DNA from: Phreatobacter sp.
GTDB lineage: Bacteria > Pseudomonadota > Alphaproteobacteria > Rhizobiales > Phreatobacteraceae
Assembly (NCBI RefSeq): GCF_016793595.1
Contig: NZ_JAEULY010000004.1
Span: 1 to 64,000 of the forward strand
DNA: 64,000 nt
Direction of reading: 5' to 3'
Shown: positions 16,946 to 25,055 of the stretch, piece after piece
Numbering within the stretch: the stretch's first letter is position 1
Layout of the letters: each line of letters begins with the position of its first letter
Notes under the pieces: generated by a model
Told to the model about the DNA's origin: nothing
The model's database searches: none
The model's input: the letters and a program-made list of their open reading frames with translations, nothing else
Program-made: the position numbers and the translations under genes

Positions 16946-16984
16946 GGGCGGCCCGCACCTTCCGAAAGGCAAGGCGGGCCGCCC
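16946..16984 (+). terminator. Intercistronic hairpin after the heme receptor
   Basis: GGGCGGCCCGC (16946-16956) and GCGGGCCGCCC (16974-16984) are perfect reverse complements of 11 bases around a 17-base loop, between the receptor and the HmuS-like gene. There is no T-tract. It is too stable to ignore and may attenuate readthrough or protect the upstream mRNA 3' end. A true terminator would make the downstream genes a separate unit. Confidence 0.45.
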
Positions 16985-17011
16985 ACCCGTTTCCAGCACG
17001 AGACCAGACCC

Positions 17012-17737
17012 ATGACCGACCCCAAAGCCATCCGCGAAGTCCTCGCCTGCTCCGTCGCCGCCGCCGTCGAGACGACCCGCGGCATGGGCCGGGTCATGCT
17101 GTCGGTCTCCGACAGGGGCGCGACCCACGAGCGGATCGGCGTGGTGGATATGGTGACGGTCGAACCGGATGCCGTTTCGCTGTCGGGCGCTGCTCACGAT
17201 TCCCGCATCGACCTGACTGTCATCAAGGGCGTCGTCGCCGACCGCTCTGGCAAGATGAAGGACAAGGTGCTGCCGCGCCTCGAATTCCAGGATGCCGCCG
17301 GCACGACGCTATTCAGCATTATCGGCCTCGACGGCATCGAGCCGTTCGACGCGGCGCTGGAAGCGGTCGGCGGCGGCTCGCCGCTGCCCGAGAGGGAGCG
17401 GCCGACGCCGCCTGCGGGTGGCAATCCGCCGGCCGAGATTGACCCTGAGGATGCCGGTGCCAAGCCGCTTCATGCCGCGAAGGACAGCGGCGCGACCATT
17501 GGCGTCGTCTATCGCGGCAATGGCCTTGAGCAGCGCTGGACCGGCACAGTGGCCGAGGTGCGCCCCGCCATGGGCTTCATCAACATCATCCAGCCGGACT
17601 TCCATCTGCACCTGAAGGCGGGGGCCGTCGCAAGCTGGCGCCGTGAGGACAGTGAAGCCGGTGTCGCGCTTCACGGGCAGAACGCCGAGGGCCGGCCGCT
17701 CGGCCTGATCCTCACCGGCCCCGCCTCCCTCGCCTGA
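17012..17737 (+). CDS. Single-repeat HmuS/ChuX-fold protein, probable heme handling
   Basis: A 241-residue cytoplasmic protein. Residues 25-118 (GRVMLSVSDRGATHERIG, KDKVLPRLEFQDAAGTTLFSI) resemble the first part of a hemin-degrading factor (HmuS/ChuS) repeat; residues 160-212 (GVVYRGNGLEQRW, GFINIIQPDFHLHLKAG) resemble its second part. HmuS has two such repeats in about 350 residues; this protein has one, split by a Pro/Glu linker (122-150). His39 in the T-H-E motif is a plausible heme ligand. Context downstream of a heme-type receptor supports heme transfer or degradation. It could instead be a storage or regulatory relative. Confidence 0.65.
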   Translation: MTDPKAIREVLACSVAAAVETTRGMGRVMLSVSDRGATHERIGVVDMVTVEPDAVSLSGAAHDSRIDLTVIKGVVADRSGKMKDKVLPRLEFQDAAGTTLFSIIGLDGIEPFDAALEAVGGGSPLPERERPTPPAGGNPPAEIDPEDAGAKPLHAAKDSGATIGVVYRGNGLEQRWTGTVAEVRPAMGFINIIQPDFHLHLKAGAVASWRREDSEAGVALHGQNAEGRPLGLILTGPASLA

Positions 17738-17750
17738 GCGTCGTGCGGCC

Positions 17751-19457
17751 GTGATCACCAGCCTGAAGCAGATCTGGCGGCTCGCGGTCATCTGCGCCTG
17801 GCGGCCCGGCGGGCGGCTCGGCATCCTGATCTTCGCGGCGGTGTTCGGCCTCGGGCTCGTCGGTATCCACATCACGGTCCGGCTGATCCGCTGGACCAAT
17901 GACTTCTACAACGCGCTGCAGCGTCTCGACGTCCAGGCGGCGGTGCACCAGATCGGCGTGTTCTTCGTGCTGGTCGCGATCAGCGCGGCGCTGCATCTGG
18001 CCGCGAACTACCTGCGCAAGCTCCTGCAGATCCGCTGGCGGCGCGTGCTGACCGATGCGGCTCTGGAGGTCTGGCTGGCCGGCCACGCCTACTGGCACAT
18101 GCGCGACCGCACCGAGCACGGGCTCGACAATCCTGACCAGCGCATCGCCGATGACTGCCGCATCTACGTCTTCCGGCTCACCACCGAGGCGCTGGAATTC
18201 ATCACCGCCATCGTCGCGCTGTTCACCTACGTCTCCATCCTCTGGTCGCTATCGACCTTCCCCCTCGCCTTCACCCTGTTCGGCTTCGACGTCTCGATCC
18301 CGCGCTACATGGTCTGGGCGGCGCCGCTCTATGTCGCGGTCTCGTCCGGCGTCACCCATTGGCTGGGCGCGCCGCTGGTGCCGCTGAATTTCGAACAGCA
18401 GAAGACCGAGGCGGATTTCCGCTTCGCTCTCGCGCGCTTCCGCCAGTCCGGCGAGCAGGTGGCGCTGCTGTCCGGCGAAAAGGCCGAGCGGCGGCTGTTC
18501 GACCGGCGCTTCAGCGCCATCGTCGGCAACTGGCACCGGCTGATGAACCGCGAACTGATTCTTGGCTGCTTCACCCGGCCCTACATGCAGACGGTGCTGC
18601 GCATCCCGCTATTTCTCGCGCTGCCGGCCTTCCTCGCGGGGCGCGTGACCTTCGGCGGACTGATGCAGATCGGCTCGGCCTTCCAGAACGTCGTCACGAC
18701 CATGTCCTGGTTCATCTTCTCCTACCGCGACCTCGCGGAACTGGCCGCAGCCGCCAAGCGCCTCGACAGCTTCCTGGAATCGGCCGGGAGCGCGGCAGGC
18801 ACGCCGAGCGGGGTATCCCGCAACCCTGAAGGCGGCGACACGTTTCGTCTGTCCGACGTCGTTCTGAAGAGTCCGGCGGGCCGCGACATCCTTGATGTCG
18901 ACGGCCTCGACATCCGCCGCGGCGAGGCCGTCTGGCTCAGAGGCCCCTCCGGTCGGGGCAAGACGACGTTGGTGCGCATGCTCGCCGGCTTGTGGCCGGA
19001 CAGCGCGGGCCACGTCGACCATCCCGACGGGCGGATGCTGTTCCTGCCGCAGCAGGCCTATCTCCCCATCGGTTCGCTCAAGGACGCGGCGGTCTATCCG
19101 GCCGACGCCGCCGACATCGATGACCGAGAGGTCATTGCTGCGCTGGGGGTGGTCGGCCTTGGCCGGCTCGCGGAGTCCGCGCATCTCGCCGCCGACGTGA
19201 CCTCGCTCGGCCTTTCCGGCGGCGAGCGCCAGCGGCTGGTGCTGGCGCGTCTCCTGTTCGAGAAGCCCGACTGGGCCCTGCTCGACGAGGCGACCGGCGC
19301 GCTTGACGAGCCGGCGGAAACACGGCTGTTCTCGGCCCTGCGGGAGACCCTGCCCACCACCACCTTCATCCTCATCGCCCATCGCCGCCCCACGGGTCTC
19401 GGCGACGTGCGCGAGGTTGAGCTGGGCGGCGTCGCTCGGGCGCCAGTGCCCGCCTGA
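17751..19457 (+). CDS. SbmA/BacA/ABCD4-type ABC protein (permease-ATPase fusion)
   Basis: A 568-residue fused half-transporter. An N-terminal SbmA/BacA-like membrane domain (PF06472; about six helices, 25-330) has the family marker NPDQRIADDCRIY at 127-139. The C-terminal ATPase has Walker A GPSGRGKTT (398-406), signature LSGGERQ (488-494), Walker B WALLDEAT (508-515) and H-loop His544. ABCD4, Rv1819c and BacA move cobalamin, vitamins or peptides inward or across internal membranes. GTG start at 17751, 13 bases after the HmuS-like gene. In this operon, heme or siderophore import is a guess; no periplasmic binding protein is present. Confidence 0.85.
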   Translation: MITSLKQIWRLAVICAWRPGGRLGILIFAAVFGLGLVGIHITVRLIRWTNDFYNALQRLDVQAAVHQIGVFFVLVAISAALHLAANYLRKLLQIRWRRVLTDAALEVWLAGHAYWHMRDRTEHGLDNPDQRIADDCRIYVFRLTTEALEFITAIVALFTYVSILWSLSTFPLAFTLFGFDVSIPRYMVWAAPLYVAVSSGVTHWLGAPLVPLNFEQQKTEADFRFALARFRQSGEQVALLSGEKAERRLFDRRFSAIVGNWHRLMNRELILGCFTRPYMQTVLRIPLFLALPAFLAGRVTFGGLMQIGSAFQNVVTTMSWFIFSYRDLAELAAAAKRLDSFLESAGSAAGTPSGVSRNPEGGDTFRLSDVVLKSPAGRDILDVDGLDIRRGEAVWLRGPSGRGKTTLVRMLAGLWPDSAGHVDHPDGRMLFLPQQAYLPIGSLKDAAVYPADAADIDDREVIAALGVVGLGRLAESAHLAADVTSLGLSGGERQRLVLARLLFEKPDWALLDEATGALDEPAETRLFSALRETLPTTTFILIAHRRPTGLGDVREVELGGVARAPVPA

Positions 19458-19641
19458 ATCCAGGCGGGCAAGGTCAGGCGCGATGTCGGCGCAACGGCCA
19501 GCATGATGCGAGAGGCTTCGCGGACCGGCAGGCAGCGCGACCATCGAGAACGCGCGATTCCGCGCCTCATGACCCGCGCCGTCCGGCGCGACCTGCGGTC
19601 GGGGCTGGAAAATCCGTAAGTATCAGCTGATTGCAAGGGGA

Positions 19642-19726
19642 TGGTGGGGGAAGCAGGACTCGAACCTGCGAAGGCGTAGCCAGCGGATTTACAGTCCGCC
19701 CCCTTTGCCGCTCGGGACATTCCCCC
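19642..19726 (-). tRNA. tRNA-Tyr(GTA), CCA encoded
   Basis: On the minus strand the acceptor GGGGGAA pairs with TTCCCCC, then A and encoded CCA. The anticodon loop ACTGTAAAT carries GTA. A long variable arm (GCTGGCTACGCCTTC region) fits class II tyrosine tRNAs of bacteria, and GGTTCGAGTCC is the T-arm. Total length is 85 bases including CCA. Confidence 0.97.
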
Positions 19727-19861
19727 GTCCCAGACCCGTTGGACCAAGGCCGCGGGGCGAGGTGCGCTTGATAGGGACGGCCCCCTGCCCTGTCAACCGG
19801 CAAAGCTTCGCATTCACCTACCGGCATTGCGAAGCCGGGCGGGCCGTGGGATGGAGAGCCC

Positions 19862-20695
19862 ATGAGCAAGCAGCCGACCAAAGGTCCCGGAAAGCCGTTC
19901 CGCCCCTTCTCCCGGCCGGGAAAGCCGTTCAAGGGCCGTGGCGGCCGTGTGCTGCGCGAGCCCGCGCCCGACTACGAGAGCGGCACGGTCCTGCTCTACG
20001 GCTGGCACACCGTGTCGGAGGCGCTGCGCAATGGCGGCCGGCGAATCCGTACCCTGCTCGCCACCGAGAACGCCGCCAAGCGCCTCGACGAGGAAGGCAT
20101 CGCCCATTCCGCCGAGATCGTGCCGGTGCGCGAGATCGACAGGCGCCTCGCCGCGACGCCCGACGCATTGCATCAGGGCCTGTTCGCAGAAGCCGATCCC
20201 CTGGACGCACCTGATATCGAGGACATGCCGGCCGAAGGCGTGCTGCTGCTGCTCGACCAGATCACCGACCCGCACAATGTCGGCGCCATCGTGCGCTCGG
20301 CGGCGGCCTTCGGCGTCAAGGCCATCGTCACCACCAACCGCCATTCGCCGGAAGCCACAGGCGTCCTCGCCAAGAGCGCCTCGGGCGGGCTGGAGCACGT
20401 GCCCTTCGTGACGGTGCAGAATCTCTCGCGCGCGATGAACGAACTGAAGGATCGCGGCTTTCAGATCATCGGCCTCGACAGCGAGGGCGAGGCCGATCTC
20501 GACGCGGTGAAGCTGCGCGAGCCGGTCGCGCTGGTCCTCGGGGCGGAGGGCAAGGGCCTCCGGCAGCTGACGCGCGAAACCTGCGACGCGCTGGCGCGTA
20601 TCGACATGCCCGGAGCGATCAAGAGTCTCAACGTGTCGAACGCCGCGGCGCTGGCGCTCTACGCGGTCACGACGCGGCTCGGCCTGCGCCGCTGA
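19862..20695 (+). CDS. rlmB: 23S rRNA (guanosine-2'-O)-methyltransferase
   Basis: A 277-residue SpoU/TrmH-family methyltransferase. The N-terminal substrate-binding domain (about 35-105) precedes the alpha/beta knot with motif 1 LLLLDQITDPHNVGAIVRSA, motif 2 LVLGAEGKGLRQLTRETCD, and motif 3 IKSLNVSNAAALALY. These match RlmB, which 2'-O-methylates G2251 of 23S rRNA. A basic, Lys/Arg/Pro-rich N-terminus (1-30) is common in alphaproteobacterial versions. It could also be a TrmH/SpoU paralogue. It starts 135 bases after the tRNA-Tyr gene, on the opposite strand. Confidence 0.88.
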   Translation: MSKQPTKGPGKPFRPFSRPGKPFKGRGGRVLREPAPDYESGTVLLYGWHTVSEALRNGGRRIRTLLATENAAKRLDEEGIAHSAEIVPVREIDRRLAATPDALHQGLFAEADPLDAPDIEDMPAEGVLLLLDQITDPHNVGAIVRSAAAFGVKAIVTTNRHSPEATGVLAKSASGGLEHVPFVTVQNLSRAMNELKDRGFQIIGLDSEGEADLDAVKLREPVALVLGAEGKGLRQLTRETCDALARIDMPGAIKSLNVSNAAALALYAVTTRLGLRR

Positions 20696-21139
20696 TCAGC
20701 GACGGCGGCGATTCGACCGGACCGGCGGGTCGTTCAGCGTGATTACCCGCGCCTCGGAGCCGCTGGGATAATAGGGCCGGCGCTCCATCATCGGCGAGCG
20801 GCCGGGAGCCCCCATCACGGGATAGGCGCCCGAGCGGGGGAAGATCGGATAGACCGGCACCACCTGGCGGGGATGGGCATGGATCGGCGGCTGATAGATC
20901 GGCAGCGCCATCCCGTAATCCACCCGGGGCGCCTGCGGCACGACATAGCGCCACTCGCCCGCGCGGCGCTCGACCACGAAGCCGCAGCCGCTGCAATGGT
21001 GATGATGCCGGACCTCGTAGCCGCCCGGCGTGCGGTCATCGGCGATCTCGATGCGCCGGTACTGCGCCAGCGACGCCGTGGACATGATCGGCGTGACGAC
21101 GATGGCGGCCAGAGCCGCGCGACCAAGGGACCATCCCAT
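20696..21139 (-). CDS. Secreted proline/tyrosine-rich protein of unknown function
   Basis: A 147-residue protein with a signal peptide (MGWSLGRAALAAIVVTPIMSTASLAQ), followed by a region with HHHHCSGCG, a Cys/His-rich metal-binding-like patch, and a Pro/Tyr/Arg-rich C-terminus (IYQPPIHAHPRQVVPVYPIFPR...). I do not recognise a family. The stop codon immediately abuts the rlmB stop, so the genes converge with no spacer. The start is chosen because the signal peptide begins there; an upstream in-frame Met would give a non-hydrophobic leader. Confidence 0.65.
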   Translation of the reverse strand: MGWSLGRAALAAIVVTPIMSTASLAQYRRIEIADDRTPGGYEVRHHHHCSGCGFVVERRAGEWRYVVPQAPRVDYGMALPIYQPPIHAHPRQVVPVYPIFPRSGAYPVMGAPGRSPMMERRPYYPSGSEARVITLNDPPVRSNRRRR

Positions 21140-21673
21140 GACGGCCGATCCTTCCCTGCGAGGGCGCCACACCCGGGAACAGCCTAGCGCAGGCCACGAG
21201 CGCCGGATAGCTCCCGCCGTGAATGCCTTACCGCATGATGAATCGACAGGCCGCCGACGCCTGATCCCCGGCACGACTCAGCGTGGAAACCCCGTCCCCC
21301 ATCGACCGGACTGGGCGTCCATGGTGTTGCGCACCCAAAGATGCGACGGCCGTCAGACTTATACTTTCGTCTCTTAGACTTTCGGTATGGTCACGCGGCC
21401 CGACGTCTGTTCGCAGATGCAACAATCCAGAACTGGACTGGACCTGCGCGGCGAAAGGCGCGGCAATGACGGGTAGAGTGAGCAGCTGCGAAAGAAGTCC
21501 GCGCGTTTCTACGAAAGTCTTATCTACGATTTGCCAAGGGACACGCGCGCGGACCTCGGCCTACCGAGGATCCATCGCGAGGGCGCTCGACCTTACGCCA
21601 ACAAGAACAAGGACCGGATCGTCGAGACGACGACAGCCGGGTCCGTCACCAGGACAGCAGGAAGGAAACCGCC
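21140..21673. other. Long intergenic region upstream of the MHS transporter
   Basis: This 534-base stretch has no supported gene. It separates two divergent genes and must contain their promoters plus a long 5' leader. The heptamer ACTTTCG occurs at 21363-21369 and 21378-21384, 15 bases apart, and its reverse complement CGAAAGT at 21512-21518. The transporter's ribosome binding site is GGAAGGAAAC just before 21674. Confidence 0.55.
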
Positions 21674-23353
21674 ATGTCCATGAGCACCGCCTCGGGTGCG
21701 GGGACCACCCCCCGCCCGATGACCAAGGAGGAGCGGAAGGTCATTCTTGCCTCCTCGCTCGGCACCGTCTTCGAATGGTACGACTTCTATCTCTACGGCT
21801 CGCTCGCCGTGATGATCGGCGCGCAGTTCTTCGCGCCCTTCGACGCCAATACCCGTGCCATCTTCGCGCTGCTGGCCTTCGCCGCCGGCTTCCTCGTGCG
21901 CCCGTTCGGCGCTCTCGTCTTCGGCCGCCTCGGTGACCTCGTCGGCCGCAAATACACCTTCCTCGTGACCATCGTGATCATGGGCGCCTCGACCTTCCTG
22001 GTCGGCCTGCTGCCCTCCTACGCCACGATCGGCTGGCTCGCTCCGGTCATCCTCATCGCGCTGCGCATGGCCCAGGGCCTGGCGCTCGGCGGCGAGTATG
22101 GCGGCGCGGCTGTTTATGTCGCCGAACACGCTCCTCCGGGACAGCGCGGCTACTACACCTCGTTCATCCAGACGACGGCGACGGTCGGCCTCCTGCTCTC
22201 CCTGATCGTGATTCTGACCCTTCGCCTCTGGATGGGTGAGGCGCAGTTCGCGGCCTGGGGCTGGCGCGTTCCGTTCCTTCTCTCGATCTTCCTGCTGGCG
22301 ATCTCGGTCTGGATCCGTCTCCAGATGAACGAGAGCCCGGCCTTCAAGAAGATGAAGGAAGAGGGCACCCACTCGAAGGCGCCGCTGTCGGAAGCTTTCG
22401 GTCAGTGGAAGAACGCCAAGATCGCGCTGCTCGCCCTTATCGGCGGCACCGCCGGCCAGGCCGTGGTCTGGTACACGGGCCAGTTCTACGCGCTGTTCTT
22501 CCTCCAGAGCATCCTGCGCGTCGACCTGTTCACCGCCAACGTGCTGATCGCCTGGTCGCTGGTTCTCGGCACCGGCTTCTTCATCGTGTTCGGTGCCCTG
22601 TCGGACCGTATCGGCCGCAAGCCGATCATCCTGGCGGGCTGCCTGATCGCGGCCGTCACCTACTTCCCGCTGTTCACCGCGATGACCAAGGCCGCCAACC
22701 CGGCCCTCGCCCGCGCGCACGAACAGGTGAAGGTGGTGCTGACCGCCGATCCGGCCGGTTGCGGCAACGTGTTCAACCCGGTCGGCACCCGCGTGTTCAC
22801 GGCGCCCTGCGACGTGTCCCGCGTGGCGCTCGCCAACGCCGCCATCAAGTATGACTTCGTCAACGGCCCCGCCGGCTCGCCGGCGACCGTCACGGTCAAT
22901 GGCACGGCGGTTCCGATCGACGCGCAGTTCGCCGCGGCTCTCGGCCGGGCGACGCAGGCCGCCGGCTATCCGGCTGCCGGCAATGCCGAGATCATCAAGG
23001 TCAACGGCTTCTTCTCCGCGCTCGGAGACGGCCGCGCCCTGTGGATCATCGGCATCCTGTTCATCCTCGTCATCTACGTGACGATGGTGTACGGCCCGAT
23101 CGCGGCCCTGCTGGTCGAACTGTTCCCGACCCGCATCCGCTACACGGCCATGTCGCTGCCCTATCACATCGGCAACGGCTGGTTCGGCGGGCTTCTGCCG
23201 GCGACCTCCTTCGCGATGGTGGCCGCCACGGGCGATATCTACTACGGCCTGTGGTACCCGATCATCTTCGCGATGATGACCTTCGTGGTCGGCCTGTTCT
23301 TCCTGCCGGAGACCAAGGACCGCGATATCTTCACCTACGACGGCAACAAGTAA
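21674..23353 (+). CDS. MHS-family MFS transporter with long extracytoplasmic insertion
   Basis: A 559-residue member of the metabolite:H+ symporter family (ShiA/ProP type). The N-terminus SLGTVFEWYDFYLYG is the family signature, and motif A appears as GRLGDLVGRKYTF and again as GALSDRIGRKPII. Typical MHS proteins have about 430-500 residues; the excess lies at about 333-455, between helices of the second half, as a polar, Pro/Asn-rich domain with a Cys pair (AGCGNV, APCDVS) that should face the periplasm. Possible substrates include proline, betaine, shikimate or organic acids. Strong ribosome binding site GGAAGGAAAC. Confidence 0.87.
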   Translation: MSMSTASGAGTTPRPMTKEERKVILASSLGTVFEWYDFYLYGSLAVMIGAQFFAPFDANTRAIFALLAFAAGFLVRPFGALVFGRLGDLVGRKYTFLVTIVIMGASTFLVGLLPSYATIGWLAPVILIALRMAQGLALGGEYGGAAVYVAEHAPPGQRGYYTSFIQTTATVGLLLSLIVILTLRLWMGEAQFAAWGWRVPFLLSIFLLAISVWIRLQMNESPAFKKMKEEGTHSKAPLSEAFGQWKNAKIALLALIGGTAGQAVVWYTGQFYALFFLQSILRVDLFTANVLIAWSLVLGTGFFIVFGALSDRIGRKPIILAGCLIAAVTYFPLFTAMTKAANPALARAHEQVKVVLTADPAGCGNVFNPVGTRVFTAPCDVSRVALANAAIKYDFVNGPAGSPATVTVNGTAVPIDAQFAAALGRATQAAGYPAAGNAEIIKVNGFFSALGDGRALWIIGILFILVIYVTMVYGPIAALLVELFPTRIRYTAMSLPYHIGNGWFGGLLPATSFAMVAATGDIYYGLWYPIIFAMMTFVVGLFFLPETKDRDIFTYDGNK

Positions 23354-23374
23354 CCTCCTCTCGTGGAGGCAGGG

Positions 23375-23410
23375 CAGGCGCCGGGAGCGATCCCGGCGCC
23401 TGTTTCGTTT
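23375..23410 (+). terminator. Rho-independent terminator of the MHS transporter
   Basis: CAGGCGCCGGGA (23375-23386) and TCCCGGCGCCTG (23391-23402) are exact reverse complements around the tetraloop GCGA, followed by TTTCGTTT. It lies 21 bases after the transporter stop. Confidence 0.85.
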
Positions 23411-23462
23411 CGGACGCCGGTCGCTTGCCTTGCGCGCGACAGGTTGATAGCGAGGGCGCTGG

Positions 23463-23537
23463 GCCGGCGTAGCACAGCGGTAGTGCAGCGGTTTTGTAAA
23501 CCGAAGGTCGGGAGTTCGATCCTCTCCGCCGGCACCA
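23463..23537 (+). tRNA. tRNA-Thr(TGT), CCA encoded
   Basis: Acceptor GCCGGCG (23463-23469) pairs with CGCCGGC (23527-23533), then A and encoded CCA. The anticodon loop TTTGTAA carries TGT; the outermost anticodon-stem pair is G-A. The D-arm AGCACAGCGGTAGTGC and T-arm GGAGTTCGATCC are normal. Length 75 bases including CCA. It decodes ACA and, by wobble, other Thr codons. Confidence 0.97.
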
Positions 23538-23680
23538 GCCTCCACCGCGACAAACGGTGTCTTTTCGTGGTCACAACCCCGTGACCGCACTGGACGCCCC
23601 GCGACATCGGGCAATCTCCATCGCAGTCTGTCGGCGCCTGTTCCGCCGCCGGGACGCAGACTGCTGGGAGAACCTCATCG

Positions 23681-24664
23681 ATGACCACGATCAATCGCCG
23701 CCATGCGATGGCTGCCGGCGCGGCCGCGCTCGCCGCCCCCGCCATCGCCACGGATACGCTCGTCACGCGCGCGCAGGCGCAGGCTCCAGCCGCCGCGGCG
23801 CAGGCCCCCGGCTTCTACAAGTACAAGGTCGGCGACATCACCGTCACCGCCATCAATGACGGCTTCTTCGCCCGCCCGGTCGAAGGCTTCGTCCGCAATG
23901 CCGAACTGCCGGCGGTGCAGGCCGCGCTGACGGCCGCCTTCCTGCCGACCAATGCCCTACCGATCCCGTTCAACACGCTGGTGGTGGAGACCGGCGGGCG
24001 ACTGGTCATGATCGATGCCGGCAACGGCAATAACGGCGCGCCGACCTCCGGCACCTGGATGGCCAATTTCCGCGCCGCGGGCTTCGACCCGGCGCGCGTC
24101 AACACGATCCTCATCAGCCATTTCCATGGCGACCACATCAACGGCCTGCGCCTGCGCGACGGCACGGCGGTTTTCCCCAACGCCGAGATCCAGGTGCCGG
24201 CTCCGGAATGGGCCTTCTGGATGTCGGACGAGCGCATGAACCAGGCGCCCGAGGGCATGCGCGGCGGCTTCCAGAACGTTCGCCGTGTCTTCGGCCCCAT
24301 GGCCAACGACGTGAAGCGGTTCGAGCCGGGCGGCGAAGTCGCGCCGGGCATCACGTCCATCGCCGCCCATGGCCATTCGCCGGGCCATACCTGCTTCGGC
24401 ATCGCCTCCGGTACGGGCAAGATGATCTACATGGCCGACACGACCAACCACCCCGCGCTGTTCGTGCGCAATCCCGACTGGTCGGCGGTGTTCGATCAGG
24501 ATGCGGATGCGGCGCGCGCGGTGCGCCGGCGCCTGCTCGACATGGCCGCGACCGAGAAGACGCGCGTCCACTTCTACCACGCGCCCTTCCCCGCCAACGG
24601 CTATGTCGCCAAGGACGGCAACGGCTACCAGCTCGTGCCGGCGCAGTGGACGCCGTCGATCTGA
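23681..24664 (+). CDS. Exported metallo-beta-lactamase-fold hydrolase
   Basis: A 327-residue MBL-fold enzyme with a Tat-like signal peptide (INRRHAMAAGAAALAAPAIA). The zinc motif HFHGDH (H147, H149, D151, H152) is intact, followed by AAHGHSPGHT and YMADTTNHP, giving two metal sites. Related exported MBL proteins include N-acyl homoserine lactonases, aryl sulfatase-like enzymes and other esterases; the sequence does not pick one. No signal for regulation. It stands alone between tRNA-Thr and the cobalamin riboswitch. Confidence 0.85.
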   Translation: MTTINRRHAMAAGAAALAAPAIATDTLVTRAQAQAPAAAAQAPGFYKYKVGDITVTAINDGFFARPVEGFVRNAELPAVQAALTAAFLPTNALPIPFNTLVVETGGRLVMIDAGNGNNGAPTSGTWMANFRAAGFDPARVNTILISHFHGDHINGLRLRDGTAVFPNAEIQVPAPEWAFWMSDERMNQAPEGMRGGFQNVRRVFGPMANDVKRFEPGGEVAPGITSIAAHGHSPGHTCFGIASGTGKMIYMADTTNHPALFVRNPDWSAVFDQDADAARAVRRRLLDMAATEKTRVHFYHAPFPANGYVAKDGNGYQLVPAQWTPSI

Positions 24665-24730
24665 GGCAGGGCTCCGCCGTCGGCTGAATTGACAGCCGCA
24701 GCGCGGCGACGCATCACATGACCGTTCGCA

Positions 24731-24908
24731 TCGGCGGCCGCCTCATCGGGCGGCCACGGGAATGCGGTGTGCGGGGCGGCTCCGGCCGGCCCGCAAATCC
24801 GCGGCTGCCCCCGCAACTGTAAGCGGCGAGCCGGCTCCAAATGCCACTGGGATATCCCCGGGAAGGCGGAAGTCCGGCGACGACCCGCGAGCCAGGAGAC
24901 CGGCCGGC
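24731..24908 (+). ncRNA. Cobalamin riboswitch (B12 element) upstream of btuB-like gene
   Basis: Conserved pieces occur in order: GGGAAtgcGGTG near 24759-24770, CCGCAACTGTAAGCGGC around 24810-24828, GCCACTGGG, GGGAAGGCGG, and the B12 box GAGCCAGGAGACC ending at 24902. These are class cobalamin riboswitch elements with J6/3 and kissing-loop sequences in place. It is 150 bases before the BtuB-type receptor and should repress its expression when adenosylcobalamin is abundant. Exact ends are approximate. Confidence 0.95.
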
Positions 24909-25055
24909 GCGACGTCACTGTCCGAGCGTGCGGGAGGCGCGCCCGGGAGCGGCTCGCCGCTTCATCCGTGACACGCATGTCGCGGAGGGCCGGGCGGCTC
25001 CACACAGAGGCAAACCTCTCCGCGATCCCATCGTGATCTCACGCGGAGACAAGCC

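Noticed and set aside
21593..23614. 673-residue leftward open frame over the MHS transporter and tRNA-Thr
   Set aside because: It is highly charged (R/E/D/H-rich), crosses the tRNA gene, and the sense strand encodes a clear MHS transporter.
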